Source: Clostridiales bacterium (lineage in GTDB: Bacteria; Bacillota; Clostridia; Lachnospirales; Lachnospiraceae). From it: DNA of 64,000 nucleotides. The position numbers were made by a program, and so were the translations under genes. This document shows positions 7,708 through 16,321 of the stretch, one piece after another. The stretch is taken from contig JAAYHD010000055.1 in the NCBI GenBank assembly GCA_012735495.1, forward strand, positions 117,868-181,867, in the 5' to 3' direction. How positions within the stretch are numbered: the first letter of the stretch is position 1; each line of letters begins with the position of its first letter. Below the pieces are notes generated by a model. The model had not been told where the DNA came from. It ran no database searches and was given only the letters and a program-made list of their open reading frames with translations.

Positions 7708-9760
7708 GCCGATACACCACCTCTCCACCGATTCCTGTTACAAATTCGTATACCTGCTGCCAAAGGATATACAGGATGAATACCAGGAGTATGAATATCA
7801 AAGCGGCAAATAAGGTCAGGAAAATAACCTTGAATGTCGCCTTTACGGTTATATTGTTAAGCTCCTTGATCGTCACAAATATCAGCACGACAATCCATGC
7901 CAGCATGAAGTCTTTCGTAAATGTCACCAGGAAGCGTTCATTGTTGGTGACCACCCTGCTTAGTATGAATATAACCGGCTGCAGCACTATGTAAGGTGTC
8001 AGGCAGTAGGCAAACGCGCAGTATATTTGCTTGAAGCTTCCTTCACCGTCATTGATTGTGCATACCAGGTAGTTGCACGCCGTAAGCACAAAGAACACAA
8101 TTATTACGGAGCCTATGTCCGAAGGAATGTTGTACCTTCCCTCCCGTACGGTCTTGAAAAGGAATCCGGCAAAATACTTGTTTATTATGCTGAAAAGAAT
8201 GTATACCATTATTATAATGTTGGCACACAGGTAGGAAGCCTTTCCTTCCCACCGTACCCCGTAGCAGCCGTCAATAGGATGCTTCATATAGTAGAATGCA
8301 TATTTCAGCTGCGACACCAGGGTGTTTGACCTGACCGCCGTCAGTATTCTTGCAGCGCCGTTAAATATACCTTTTTTCCTTTGCAGAATCTGTAAAGTTT
8401 TATATACGGCATATATGGCAATGAGTATTATGGCTGCGGCAATGATATTTTCCCTTATCCAGACGTTCCGCTCCTCCCAGAAGGCTTCCGAGTAAGTGTT
8501 CCTGTCTGCCGCAAGCCTTGCATAATGCATGGCCATCGCGTAATTCTCTTCCTGTAAATACGCCAGCCCCATTGCCTTGTTGGCGTACCCGAACATGCTG
8601 TTCATTTTAAGTATCTGCTCAAGGGGCTCCTTGCTTTCCGTATAGCGGCCTTTTGAATACAGGTACAGGGCCTTATGGAGCAGGTTTGTGAATTCCGTCG
8701 GCTCAAAAATCTGAATCTGGTTTAAGTCGGAATCCAGGATATAAAGCTTGTCATTATAGTCTACGGCAATTGCCTCCACGCGTTTTGACAGGCCGATTCT
8801 CTGCCTTCCGTCATCCCTTCCGCCAAAGATGAACAGCATGTTTCCTTCATTATTGAATTCATAGACATAGCCCTGGTTTGACACCATGTACACGTTGTCG
8901 TAATTGCCAGGGCAAACGGCTGCCGGCGTATCATCAAACTGGTCGGCATCCATGATGTTCTGGCCGGCTATGTTCAGCCTTCTTAGGGTTTGATATCCCT
9001 GTCCCCTGGTTACGGTATATATCAGGCCTTTATCGTCGATTGCCAAGTTGTCGGGTGTCGGAGGCTTGTTTTTTATCATCTTTGCCCTCTGGGCATCGGT
9101 CATGAACATGCGGATTATTATATTAATGAGGGAAATGCTTGTCGGATTGGTCCCAAAGTAGCCGAGGAACGTACCGCCTTCCACCGGACTGATCTGGACG
9201 ATTCCGTTGGTGTTCGACTCACATATGACAAACATTATTCCCGCATGGTTGACGGCTATTTTTAGAGGCAGGAAATCGGCTTCATTGCCATACAGGGGAT
9301 GATCCGGTTTGCCGTACTCGTTAATTACATTTCCTTCGCCGTCAAATACGAAAACCTTCTTGGCGTCGCGGTCCGCCACATAAACCGTCCTGTCTTCGGT
9401 TACAAATACCCCGCAGGGCGTAACCAGTACATCCTGGCCGAATTCCCTAATGTAATTTCCCTGCAGGTCGGACACAAGAATTCTCCTGTTTCCCGTGTCA
9501 GCGATATATATGTATCCATCCTTGGTTATTTTCATGTCCCTTGCCCCGATAAAGGAGGTTTCTCCCACCTTTGTTATGTTACCGCCGGGAATGTATGCCG
9601 CCTGGGTTTCGATTATATTGTAGCTGCCGCCGGCCGCATCATGGGTGTAGGTTTTATAAGGCACCTCTGCATGTGCGTTCGCCGGTGCAAGTATCTGGCT
9701 TATTACCATGGACATTAAGCTTATTAAGGCAAAAAGCCTTATTCTCTTACCAGAATTCAT
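7697..9760 (-). CDS. NHL-repeat / TPR / Yip1-like membrane protein
   Basis: A 687-residue multidomain protein. Residues 1-31 are a signal peptide (cleavage near AHA-E). Residues ~45-360 contain repeated NHL-type beta-propeller blades (for example DGYIYIADTGNRRI, RTVYVADRDAKKV and DKLYILDSDLNQIQIF). Residues ~370-435 look like one or two TPR units. A transmembrane segment follows near 455-475, and the last ~180 residues hold several further helices in the style of Yip1 domains. The propeller would face outside. It sits between the two permease pairs and overlaps the DUF5696 gene. Function is unknown; a scaffold or sensor for the importer is inferred from gene order. GGAGGG precedes the ATG. 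Confidence 0.75.
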   Translation of the reverse strand: MNSGKRIRLFALISLMSMVISQILAPANAHAEVPYKTYTHDAAGGSYNIIETQAAYIPGGNITKVGETSFIGARDMKITKDGYIYIADTGNRRILVSDLQGNYIREFGQDVLVTPCGVFVTEDRTVYVADRDAKKVFVFDGEGNVINEYGKPDHPLYGNEADFLPLKIAVNHAGIMFVICESNTNGIVQISPVEGGTFLGYFGTNPTSISLINIIIRMFMTDAQRAKMIKNKPPTPDNLAIDDKGLIYTVTRGQGYQTLRRLNIAGQNIMDADQFDDTPAAVCPGNYDNVYMVSNQGYVYEFNNEGNMLFIFGGRDDGRQRIGLSKRVEAIAVDYNDKLYILDSDLNQIQIFEPTEFTNLLHKALYLYSKGRYTESKEPLEQILKMNSMFGYANKAMGLAYLQEENYAMAMHYARLAADRNTYSEAFWEERNVWIRENIIAAAIILIAIYAVYKTLQILQRKKGIFNGAARILTAVRSNTLVSQLKYAFYYMKHPIDGCYGVRWEGKASYLCANIIIMVYILFSIINKYFAGFLFKTVREGRYNIPSDIGSVIIVFFVLTACNYLVCTINDGEGSFKQIYCAFAYCLTPYIVLQPVIFILSRVVTNNERFLVTFTKDFMLAWIVVLIFVTIKELNNITVKATFKVIFLTLFAALIFILLVFILYILWQQVYEFVTGIGGEVVYRLGF

Positions 9761-9775
9761 ACATGTTCCCTCCGA

Positions 9776-10645
9776 TTACTTGAGACCTGAATGGGCCATG
9801 GTATTCATAATACTGTTTTGCAGCAGTATAAACATAATCAGGTTGGGTATGAACATTATCAGCGAAGCTGCTGCCGCCATTCCCTGGCCGGCTACATTCG
9901 TATTGGCATTTGCCAGGGTGTTCATATAGAAAGCAAGAGTTTTCAAGCCTTCGTCATTTACATAGTAATTCGATGTGCTCAGATCGACCCATACCTGCTG
10001 GAATATCAGTATGGCGGCCGTGGCAATGGCAGGCTTTATCAGGGGTATAATAATCTTCCTGTATACCTTGAAATCCCCCGCGCCGTCAATATAAGCAGCC
10101 TCTATAAGCGAATCCGGAACCTGGTCGATAAACTGCTTGATTAAAAACAGCGCCACGGGCGTGGCAAGCCACGGCAGTATATGCGCAAGATATGTATTGG
10201 TTATACCCAAAAAGTTGATTGTCAGATACCTTGGGATCATGACCGCAACGGCCACAAACATAAGGGCCGCCTGGTTGATATTTATAAATAAATTCTTGCC
10301 TTTGAATCTAAGCTTGGACAGGGCAAAGCCGGCCATAGTGGACAATACCAGGGAAGCCACCACAACCACAGTTATTACAAGTATGCTGTTGAAGACATAG
10401 CGGCTCATCGGAATCCCTGCCATTCGGGATGCCTTGAACAGCTTGTCAAAATTATCCAGCGTAGGTTTTGATACAAAGAACTTGGGAGGGTATGCGAACA
10501 ATTCCTCCATTGGTTTGAACGCGTGATTTATGATAAAGACTATCGGCAGCCCCATGAACAGTATCAGGGGCATGATGGCGATAATAATCTTAATTTGGCT
10601 CTTGTTGAATTTCTGTGGGTTGATATTATGCCCTTTGTATGCCAT
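9776..10645 (-). CDS. Carbohydrate ABC permease, MalG type (importer 1)
   Basis: A 289-residue inner membrane permease with six helices and the EAA loop EAAYIDGAG, which couples to the ATPase. It starts 15 bp after the MalF-type gene, with a GGAGG site before the ATG, and ends 15 bp before the NHL/Yip1 gene, so it is inside one operon. With the MalF-type partner and the 987-residue binding protein it forms importer 1 of the arabinan locus. The substrate is inferred to be arabino-oligosaccharide from the adjacent GH51 gene. Confidence 0.9.
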   Translation of the reverse strand: MAYKGHNINPQKFNKSQIKIIIAIMPLILFMGLPIVFIINHAFKPMEELFAYPPKFFVSKPTLDNFDKLFKASRMAGIPMSRYVFNSILVITVVVVASLVLSTMAGFALSKLRFKGKNLFININQAALMFVAVAVMIPRYLTINFLGITNTYLAHILPWLATPVALFLIKQFIDQVPDSLIEAAYIDGAGDFKVYRKIIIPLIKPAIATAAILIFQQVWVDLSTSNYYVNDEGLKTLAFYMNTLANANTNVAGQGMAAAASLIMFIPNLIMFILLQNSIMNTMAHSGLK

Positions 10646-10660
10646 GACCGGTCCTCCATT

Positions 10661-11566
10661 CTAATCCTCTGAAAACAGCTTCTTTGATATACCGGAGAAA
10701 ATGTATATGATTCCAAGCAGCACCACGGAAACAGCTGCCGCGTAACCCATCTCATAACGGATAAATCCATAGTCTTCTATATGGTTAACAATCAATTGCG
10801 CCGCATAGCCCGGTGTAGGATTAGTGGTCAGCTGGGTGCTTATAAGTCCTGCCTGGAAGGCTCCGACGATTGACATGACCGCCGCAAACAGCATCTGCGG
10901 CTTCATGCTAGGTATCGTAATATAAATCATTTCCTGGAAGCGGTTCTTTACACCGTCGATAGCGGCGGCTTCATACAAGGTTTCGTCCGAGTTCAATATG
11001 CCAGCAAGGATTGCTAGGAAACCTATTCCGCCGATACTGCTCCACAGGCCTATGATTATTACAATCGGCAGCAGGTATTTGGTGTTGACCAGCCAGATAA
11101 TCGGCTCATTGATTACACCCAGGCTCATAAGCCAGCTGTTGATGTAACCGGTCTGGTCGCCGCTGAACATGATCTTCCACAAGACCGTCATGGCAACTCC
11201 GCCGGTCATTGTGGGAGAATACAGGATCAGCGCAAATATCGTCCTTATTCTTTTAGGCAACTGCGCCAGCGCCCAGGCCAGCAGGAACGAGAGTATATAG
11301 CCTCCGGGCCCAACTATCAGCGCGTATGTCACTGTGTTGGGCAGTACATGCTGCATGAATATTTCGTCCTTTGTAATCAGGTTCAGGTAATTTAAGAATC
11401 CCGTAAAGGACGGAAATTCTATGGAGTTAAAATTGGTAAAGGATAATCCGATGGCCATAACCACGGGGATAAAGATGAATATAAAGAACAACAGGTAATA
11501 TGGCGCCAAAAACAGGTATCCGTTTTTATTGTTGTCTCTTTTCCCGACAGATGATTTCTTACGCAT
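10661..11566 (-). CDS. Carbohydrate ABC permease, MalF type (importer 1)
   Basis: A 301-residue permease with a short basic N-terminus ([16 protein letters not shown]), six helices and the coupling motif EAAAIDGVK. Only three bases separate it from the stop of the large solute-binding gene, so translational coupling is likely. Unlike the MalF-type protein of importer 2 it ends directly after helix 6, which makes the tail on that other copy stand out. It forms the translocation pore with the MalG-type protein encoded immediately downstream. Confidence 0.9.
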   Translation of the reverse strand: MRKKSSVGKRDNNKNGYLFLAPYYLLFFIFIFIPVVMAIGLSFTNFNSIEFPSFTGFLNYLNLITKDEIFMQHVLPNTVTYALIVGPGGYILSFLLAWALAQLPKRIRTIFALILYSPTMTGGVAMTVLWKIMFSGDQTGYINSWLMSLGVINEPIIWLVNTKYLLPIVIIIGLWSSIGGIGFLAILAGILNSDETLYEAAAIDGVKNRFQEMIYITIPSMKPQMLFAAVMSIVGAFQAGLISTQLTTNPTPGYAAQLIVNHIEDYGFIRYEMGYAAAVSVVLLGIIYIFSGISKKLFSED

Positions 11567-11569
11567 AAG

Positions 11570-14533
11570 CTACTTACCCCCATCCTCCAGGCCGAGTATT
11601 TCATATACCTTTTCCATGGTCGGTACCTCGTAATGCCTTACAACTTTCCCATCCTTGATATATCCAAATTCCTCAAGCTTTCTTATGGTTTCCCTGTCGA
11701 TGACCTTAACAGCCTCATCTATGCGCGTCCTTAGGGTTTCACCCTGTACAACTATGTCATTGAACGCATTGCTAAGCTCACGCTCCATCATGTAAGTGCC
11801 CAGCATCCTGGGAGCTTCCTTAATCCATTTTGCCTGCTCCATGATTATCTTTTTATGGCTTGAATCCCATGGCAGCGCCGCAAATGCCTCCAGGTTGGCA
11901 GTACTCCACATATACTCGCTGCCGTAGGAAACTTGAAGGTTTCTTCCATATTCTGTCTGAACCTCGGCCGAGGTCCACCATTTAACAAACTCCCAGGCTT
12001 CTTTTTCCCTTTCTTCATTGGATTTGAAAATAAATATATTATCCATTCCGCCGGCGGTATATCTTAAAATCTCGCCGTTTTCATCCTCAATGCCCGGAAC
12101 CGGGGCTATGCTCCAGGAGTTTGCAATTTCCGGAGCGGCGTTAACCAGCAGGTTATATGTACCTATATCACCTATGCCGATAGGCAGGTCACCGTTTCTG
12201 AAATGCTGGTAAAAGCTCGGTACGTCAATTGGAGCGTTATAAATCGTAAACAGCTCCGTAAGCATCGTAAGGCCCTCTATCGCTTCCTCGGTATTCAGGG
12301 TGGACATTGCAGTATCAGGATCATACAGCTCCGCTTTGTGCTGGAAAAGAAGCGGAGTGGTTCCGTGGAAGTTTCTCATGGCAATCATCTGGGCTGTGGG
12401 ATAGAAGAAATTCAGTCCCCTCATCTGCAGCTCCGGAAGCAGGTCAATCAAGTCCTGCATCGTATCCGGAACCTCAAGCCCGAGCTTTTCAAAGGTGTCG
12501 GTTCGGTAGAACAATACCCAGAAGTTCATTGTTTCCGGCAGGGAGTATATTCCGTCACCGATAACGGTCGGAATAAGAATTCCAGGTGAAAAACGGGTTG
12601 CCACTTCCCTAAAATCATCAAATTCCGTCAGATCCTTAAGGGTTCCCCTTATGGCCAGGTCAAACGGCAGCGCATAGTTTATGCCCGTGGCAATATCCGG
12701 CGCGTCGCCTGACGAATTGGCAAGGACCAGCTTCTGGGGATCAAAAATAATTGATAAATCCACTTCTATGCCGGTTTTCGGCGTAAACTCCTCATCAATC
12801 ATTTTCTGCATGATCTCAACATACTGCCTGGGCCTGTTGACCCAAACCTGTATGTGCTCTTGATTGATCGAGGCGGTGGAGTATGCCTGGTCAAAGAATG
12901 ACGCGAAAAACCGCTTGATGCTTAAAAACATTCTTTTTAAGAAGCCCGGCTTCTGCGGAAGACCGGCGTCCTCCTGGTATAAGTAAATCCTGTCAATGGA
13001 GATCCTGTTCTTGCCCAGTACATCCAGCAGGTCCGCCAACTGCTTATTGGTGGAGTTTATGCTGGTGGACAGCTCCCCTACGCGGTAAGGCAGCTCATCC
13101 GGTTCCTCGGCAAGGCTCCTTAATTGGCTGGATGCTATGAAAGCCGATGAAAATGCCGCGATTCTCTTCGTATCGGAACTGTAGCCCTTTACGCTGTCGT
13201 GCAGCCATTCCAGTTCATCCGCCCAACCGTACAGCCGTTCCTGAACATCCGGTATGTATCTTGCAATATCAAGATCACGGTACTTATCCTTGTTCGTACC
13301 GGCAACCTTTATGATTTCCAGAGACAGGTCGTTGATTTCGCTCATTATCCTGCTGACGGATTCAAGAACATGGCATATTACTTCCATGTTTATTGTAAAG
13401 GAAATGGTGTGGGTCCCCTTTTCAAGCCATACGCTCAGCCTGGTCCCGTCCCGGTCAGTTAAGGTATAGGTTTTATACTTGGCGGAATAGTTAAAGGGAT
13501 ATGCTTTAAACTGCCTGTTGGGTATTTCGCCGTCTATTTCCACATCCAGGAATACCGGAAAGTCCGCCTTGTCATTCTGGCGGTAATTCAGCGCCAGGTA
13601 ATAATATCCCGAAGCGGGAGCCTCAAACTCGTAGGTTACTTTCTGCCCGGCATTCTTGAAGGAATCCTTGTCGATGGTATTCATAAGAGTATCCTCAATC
13701 CTGTATGGATCAAGGCTTGCGTCAAATTCCACTATCGGACGTATGGACGAGTCGTTTCTGTAGGTGAAATCCTCCGCCTGAATGGTAATCAGCTCATTTC
13801 CCGGCGCAGGCTGCGAGCCCGTATACTCCGGGATATCCTTAATTGCCTCCAGGTACATGTTTCCAAGCAGGAAGTTGCCCTCGGCCACGGTAAATTCAAG
13901 CTCATGACGGCCTTTGGTCAGCTCCAGTACCAGCGGATCCGCATGATAATAACTGGCATCCATGAAATACTTGGACTCCCAGCGTATCAGCTTGTCAGGC
14001 AGGGCAACGATTTCATTGCCGTACCTGTCAAAGGATTTTTCCTTCTTGCCCACCCATGTGGATTCAAGCAGGATTCTTCTTGCCTCATAAAACGGGTATT
14101 CACCGTCGATTCTCATGGACATCTCGACGGGCAGAATCGAATTGTCGTCGGACAAATAATCAAATTTCATTATATAAAGAGCCGTCTCGGGCACCTCAAT
14201 TTCAAATACCGCATCATCATCTATGGCAAGCCTTAAGGCCTTGTTTTTATAGCCATAGTTGTCATCGGTAAGCAATCCCGTGCCCGATTTATATGACTGC
14301 TCGACATTAATTTCGATGGGAAAGCCGGTATAACGGGAAGCAGTATAACCCCCGCTGACATTTGAGTAGCTGCTCATTATTCTTTCATTAATGTATGTAC
14401 CGGAAACAGGAACCGAAATCCCCTCTTTATTTTCGGTAAATTCCGCTTCTTGAGCATACACCGGTATATTTCCCATAAACGTTATTACAGCCAGCACAAA
14501 TGCCAAAACACGGATAAAACCCTTCTGTTTCAT
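11570..14533 (-). CDS. Very large solute-binding protein with two N-terminal beta-domains
   Basis: With the ATG at 14533 the product has 987 residues, about twice the usual solute-binding protein. Residues 1-27 are a signal peptide (cleavage after VYA) with no lipobox Cys. Residues ~75-240 and ~250-410 are two related beta-sandwich domains, each with a matching core (LYIMKFDYLS..RIDGEYP and YYYLALNYRQ..EIDGEIP). A helical region follows (~410-540), then a family 1 solute-binding domain from about 560 to the end. The extra domains look like carbohydrate-binding modules. A longer start at 14623 would run into the GH51 gene and lacks an obvious site. It lies between GH51 and the importer 1 permeases, so binding of arabinan fragments is inferred. 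Confidence 0.85.
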   Translation of the reverse strand: MKQKGFIRVLAFVLAVITFMGNIPVYAQEAEFTENKEGISVPVSGTYINERIMSSYSNVSGGYTASRYTGFPIEINVEQSYKSGTGLLTDDNYGYKNKALRLAIDDDAVFEIEVPETALYIMKFDYLSDDNSILPVEMSMRIDGEYPFYEARRILLESTWVGKKEKSFDRYGNEIVALPDKLIRWESKYFMDASYYHADPLVLELTKGRHELEFTVAEGNFLLGNMYLEAIKDIPEYTGSQPAPGNELITIQAEDFTYRNDSSIRPIVEFDASLDPYRIEDTLMNTIDKDSFKNAGQKVTYEFEAPASGYYYLALNYRQNDKADFPVFLDVEIDGEIPNRQFKAYPFNYSAKYKTYTLTDRDGTRLSVWLEKGTHTISFTINMEVICHVLESVSRIMSEINDLSLEIIKVAGTNKDKYRDLDIARYIPDVQERLYGWADELEWLHDSVKGYSSDTKRIAAFSSAFIASSQLRSLAEEPDELPYRVGELSTSINSTNKQLADLLDVLGKNRISIDRIYLYQEDAGLPQKPGFLKRMFLSIKRFFASFFDQAYSTASINQEHIQVWVNRPRQYVEIMQKMIDEEFTPKTGIEVDLSIIFDPQKLVLANSSGDAPDIATGINYALPFDLAIRGTLKDLTEFDDFREVATRFSPGILIPTVIGDGIYSLPETMNFWVLFYRTDTFEKLGLEVPDTMQDLIDLLPELQMRGLNFFYPTAQMIAMRNFHGTTPLLFQHKAELYDPDTAMSTLNTEEAIEGLTMLTELFTIYNAPIDVPSFYQHFRNGDLPIGIGDIGTYNLLVNAAPEIANSWSIAPVPGIEDENGEILRYTAGGMDNIFIFKSNEEREKEAWEFVKWWTSAEVQTEYGRNLQVSYGSEYMWSTANLEAFAALPWDSSHKKIIMEQAKWIKEAPRMLGTYMMERELSNAFNDIVVQGETLRTRIDEAVKVIDRETIRKLEEFGYIKDGKVVRHYEVPTMEKVYEILGLEDGGK

Positions 14534-14567
14534 AAATAAACCAAGCCCTTCCTCGCCTACATTTACA

Positions 14568-16073
14568 TTATATCTCCAGTTCAAGATGCAGAACGCTGCA
14601 TGCAGGAATATTGATTGATACACCGTTGTCGGTTATCTTATATCCGTCGAATTCCTTGGAGCATACGTTATTCGGATTATCAAAAGTATTGTATGCCCTC
14701 ATGTCATTGGTCAGTATTGTTCCGGTAACAGACTTTACCTTGCCGTCAACCACGACCGCTTCCACATTATAGCTGTCTGTGACGGAAAGATTGTTCAGTG
14801 TAACCTGGATCCTGCCGTCCTTTGACATCGATACGGACTCAAACAGGTTGGGTACCATGTGCTCGTCTTCCAGGCCGATCATTTCAACGCCGCTTAAGCT
14901 GCTTTCGATAAGTTCGGCATCCTGATGCTTTTTATACATCCTAAATACATGGTAAGTCGGTGTAACCATCATCTTTTCCTTATCCGTATGGATTACAGCC
15001 TGCAAGACATTGACCATCTGCGCCAGGTTGGCCATCTTCACGCGGTCACAGTGCTTGTTGAATATATTCAATGTGATCCCGGCCACCAGGGCATCTCTCA
15101 TAGTGCTTTGCTGATACAGGAATCCCGGATTGGTGCCCGGCTCCACGTTGAACCATGTTCCCCACTCGTCCACAACCATTCCGATTCTCTTGTCAGGGTC
15201 ATACTCATCCATTATGGCACTGTGGTTCCTGATAAGCTTATCCATATACAGGGCCTTGCTCATGGTTTTATACCATGCCTTTTCGTCAAAATCCGTTGCG
15301 CTTCCCTTGATAAGCCATCCTTCGGGATGAACATAATAATGCAGGGAAAGTCCGTCCATGAATCCGTGGAATTCATACGGGCTGTGCTTGTATGCCGTCT
15401 CCAGGACCTTCCTTGTCCATTCGTAATCATCTACATTGGCTCCGCATGCAATCTTGGCAATCGGCCTGGCATGATTATAATTTCTTATATAGGTCTGGTA
15501 CCTGCGGAATTCCATGGCATATTGCTCCGGCAGCATGTTTCCACCGCAGCCCCAGTTTTCATTGCCTACCGCAAAATAATCCACGTTCCAGGGCTCCTTG
15601 CGGCCGTTTTTCCTTCGAAGCTCGGCCATCGGGGATACCCCGTCGAACGTCATGTATTCTATCCATTCGGACATCTCCTGGACGGTTCCGCTGCCCAGGT
15701 TGCCGTTTATATATGCTTTGCATCCCAATTGGCTGCAAAGCTCCATGAACTCATGGGTTCCGAAGCTGTTGTCCTCAACAACACCGCCCCAATGGGTATT
15801 GATCATTTTCTTCCTGTTTTCCCTAGGACCTATGCCGTCCTTCCAGTGATATTCGTCGGCAAAGCATCCTCCCGGCCAGCGCAGCACGGGGACATTGATT
15901 TCCTTCAAGGCTTCGACAACATCGTTTCTTATTCCGTTGGTATTGGGTATGTCGGAGTCTTCGCCCACATATATGCCTTCGTAGATCCCTCTTCCGAGAT
16001 GCTCCGAAAAATGGCCGTATATTTCGGCATTGATATGCCCTTTTCTGATATTGGGATTTATGTACAGTTTCAA
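14568..16073 (-). CDS. abfA: Intracellular GH51 alpha-L-arabinofuranosidase
   Basis: A 501-residue cytoplasmic GH51 enzyme that removes terminal alpha-L-arabinofuranosyl units from imported oligosaccharides, with retention. The TIM barrel carries the acid/base Glu172 in GNENWG and the nucleophile Glu303 in VDEWGTW, together with the family motif [14 protein letters not shown] near residue 64. Length is normal for the AbfA group. The start is a TTG preceded by AAGGGGGG, an atypical G-run variant of the ribosome binding site; no ATG lies close by. It is the first gene of the ten-gene arabinan operon and faces the ArsR-type regulator across a 248-bp gap holding both promoters. Confidence 0.95.
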   Translation of the reverse strand: MKLYINPNIRKGHINAEIYGHFSEHLGRGIYEGIYVGEDSDIPNTNGIRNDVVEALKEINVPVLRWPGGCFADEYHWKDGIGPRENRKKMINTHWGGVVEDNSFGTHEFMELCSQLGCKAYINGNLGSGTVQEMSEWIEYMTFDGVSPMAELRRKNGRKEPWNVDYFAVGNENWGCGGNMLPEQYAMEFRRYQTYIRNYNHARPIAKIACGANVDDYEWTRKVLETAYKHSPYEFHGFMDGLSLHYYVHPEGWLIKGSATDFDEKAWYKTMSKALYMDKLIRNHSAIMDEYDPDKRIGMVVDEWGTWFNVEPGTNPGFLYQQSTMRDALVAGITLNIFNKHCDRVKMANLAQMVNVLQAVIHTDKEKMMVTPTYHVFRMYKKHQDAELIESSLSGVEMIGLEDEHMVPNLFESVSMSKDGRIQVTLNNLSVTDSYNVEAVVVDGKVKSVTGTILTNDMRAYNTFDNPNNVCSKEFDGYKITDNGVSINIPACSVLHLELEI

Positions 16074-16126
16074 GTTAATGTCCCCCCTTGGTTTAATTAA
16101 GTATTTAATGTAATAATAAATATTCT

Positions 16127-16171
16127 GTTTAACCTTAATTATAAAATACTATAATAAAATGAAAACGTCAA
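16127..16171 (-). promoter_or_regulatory. Promoter and putative operator of the arabinan operon
   Basis: Minus strand: -35 TTGACG (16166-16171), 17 bp, -10 TATTTT (16143-16148), then GTTAAAC (16127-16133) near +1. The spacing and the downstream heptamer match the promoter of the LamG gene at 629-671, which suggests co-regulation. The -10 is weak, so an activator or relief of repression may be needed. Confidence 0.55.
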
Positions 16172-16252
16172 GATGATTTTTATGTAATAATGCACAATAA
16201 ATATAGATACATTTCTTACTTCTTAACAGTTAATGAAATAATATATCGATTG

Positions 16253-16281
16253 TTGACTTTGGCGTGACAAAAACATATAAT
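16253..16281 (+). promoter_or_regulatory. Sigma-A promoter of the ArsR-type regulator
   Basis: TTGACT (16253-16258), 17-bp spacer, TATAAT (16276-16281), directly followed by TTTAAAC, a relative of the GTTTAAC heptamer seen at the arabinan promoters. The gene starts 40 bases downstream behind an AAGGAG site. Confidence 0.8.
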
Positions 16282-16321
16282 TTAAACGAAATATAAAAAA
16301 TTCCAGCAAGGAGTCCATAAG

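Noticed and set aside
14534..14623. Upstream start of the 987-residue binding protein
   Set aside because: It would overlap the GH51 gene and place 30 residues before a normal signal peptide; the ATG at 14533 has GAGGAAGG upstream.
14925..16100. 391-codon open frame on the plus strand opposite the GH51 gene
   Set aside because: It is fully antisense to a clear GH51 enzyme with catalytic residues in place. It lacks a ribosome binding site, and its translation looks like a shadow of codon bias.
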